Shown: piece by piece, positions 4,907-5,286 of the stretch
Position numbering within the stretch: the first letter of the stretch is position 1
Layout of the letters: every line of letters begins with the position of its first letter
Assembly (NCBI GenBank): GCA_947258945.1
Contig: CAMYKJ010000061.1
Span: forward strand, 1 to 5,286
Length of the DNA stretch: 5,286 nucleotides
From: an uncultured Ectothiorhodospiraceae bacterium
GTDB taxonomy: Bacteria > Pseudomonadota > Gammaproteobacteria > UBA9214
Reading direction: 5' to 3'
Program-made: the position numbers and the translations under genes
The notes under the pieces: model-generated
The model's database searches: none
What the model was told of the DNA's origin: nothing
The model's input: only the letters and a program-made list of their open reading frames with translations

Positions 4907-5286
4907 ATGTCCGAATCCACGCGCCTGCGCATCACCGAAATATTCCATTCCATCCAGGGTGAGTCCGTCACCGCGGGTTGCCCGACGGTGTTCGTGCGCC
5001 TGACCGGTTGCCCGTTGCGTTGCGGCTATTGCGATACCGACTATGCCTTTCAGGGCGGGGAATGGATGACGCTGGAGGCCATCCTCAGGCAGGCAGGCAG
5101 CTATGGAACACGCTATGTAACGGTCACCGGCGGCGAGCCGCTGGCCCAGCCGAATTGCCTGCCCTTGCTGGTGCAGTTGTGCGACCGGGGCTACCGTGTG
5201 TCGCTGGAGACCAGCGGTGCGCTGGACGTGTCTGCTGTCGATCCGCGCGTGGTGAAGGTCATGGACCTGAAGACACCCGGTTCCGG
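4907..5286 (+). CDS. queE: QueE, 7-carboxy-7-deazaguanine synthase, N-terminal 126 residues
   Basis: QueE is a radical-SAM enzyme that converts 6-carboxy-5,6,7,8-tetrahydropterin to 7-carboxy-7-deazaguanine, a step toward preQ0 and queuosine in tRNA. The frame is open to the window end, so the C-terminal part (family length about 210-225) is missing. The fragment shows ITEIFHSIQGES (9-20, substrate-site motif), then the Fe-S cluster motif Cx3Cx2C at Cys35, Cys39 and Cys42 (CPLRCGYC), DTDYAF (43-48), the SAM-binding TGGEPL (74-79), and SLETSG (99-104). ATG 4907 gives the usual short N-terminus; no Shine-Dalgarno is visible before it. An in-frame TTG at 4868 exists but is not supported by any ribosome site. 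Its position after cpoB matches the arrangement I recall from Pseudomonas, where queC often follows; that gene would be outside the window. Confidence 0.95.
   Translation, partial: MSESTRLRITEIFHSIQGESVTAGCPTVFVRLTGCPLRCGYCDTDYAFQGGEWMTLEAILRQAGSYGTRYVTVTGGEPLAQPNCLPLLVQLCDRGYRVSLETSGALDVSAVDPRVVKVMDLKTPGS

Overview
The window carries the 3' part of a Tol-Pal operon, all on the + strand, followed by a repeat-filled gap and the start of queE. The order is tolQ (3' end only), tolR, tolA, tolB, pal, cpoB, then queE (5' end only). Protein sequences such as the TolQ core and the TolB propeller blades, the high GC content and GC-rich third codon positions, and the cpoB-queE linkage (as I recall it from Pseudomonas and relatives) point to a GC-rich, non-enteric gammaproteobacterium. 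The genus cannot be read from this sequence.

Region by region: 1-763 holds the C-terminal 111 residues of TolQ and all of TolR, the proton-driven motor pair, separated by 1 base. TolA follows 8 bases later (772-1653) and has the expected anchor, long charged helix and TonB-like C-terminal domain; its helix contains two separate 16-residue duplications. A 236-bp gap (1654-1889) is the one large break inside the operon and is filled largely by palindromic, REP-like sequence. tolB (1890-3185), pal (3230-3760) and cpoB (3772-4623) are tightly packed. The gap 4624-4906 contains no gene; it is made of short tandem repeats, an inverted pair of CCCTCTCCC-type palindromes, and a consensus -10 hexamer very close to the queE start.

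How the genes work together: TolQ and TolR in the inner membrane use the proton gradient to energise TolA, which spans the periplasm and contacts TolB. TolB in turn exchanges with Pal, an outer-membrane lipoprotein that binds peptidoglycan. The system pulls the outer membrane in during division. CpoB links it to septal peptidoglycan synthesis. QueE is unrelated: it belongs to the 7-deazaguanine (queuosine) pathway and probably has its own promoter here.

I see no novel system. The coding content is a standard, apparently intact housekeeping locus. The points worth a second look are non-coding: two different palindromic repeat clusters, and a probable leaderless start for queE.
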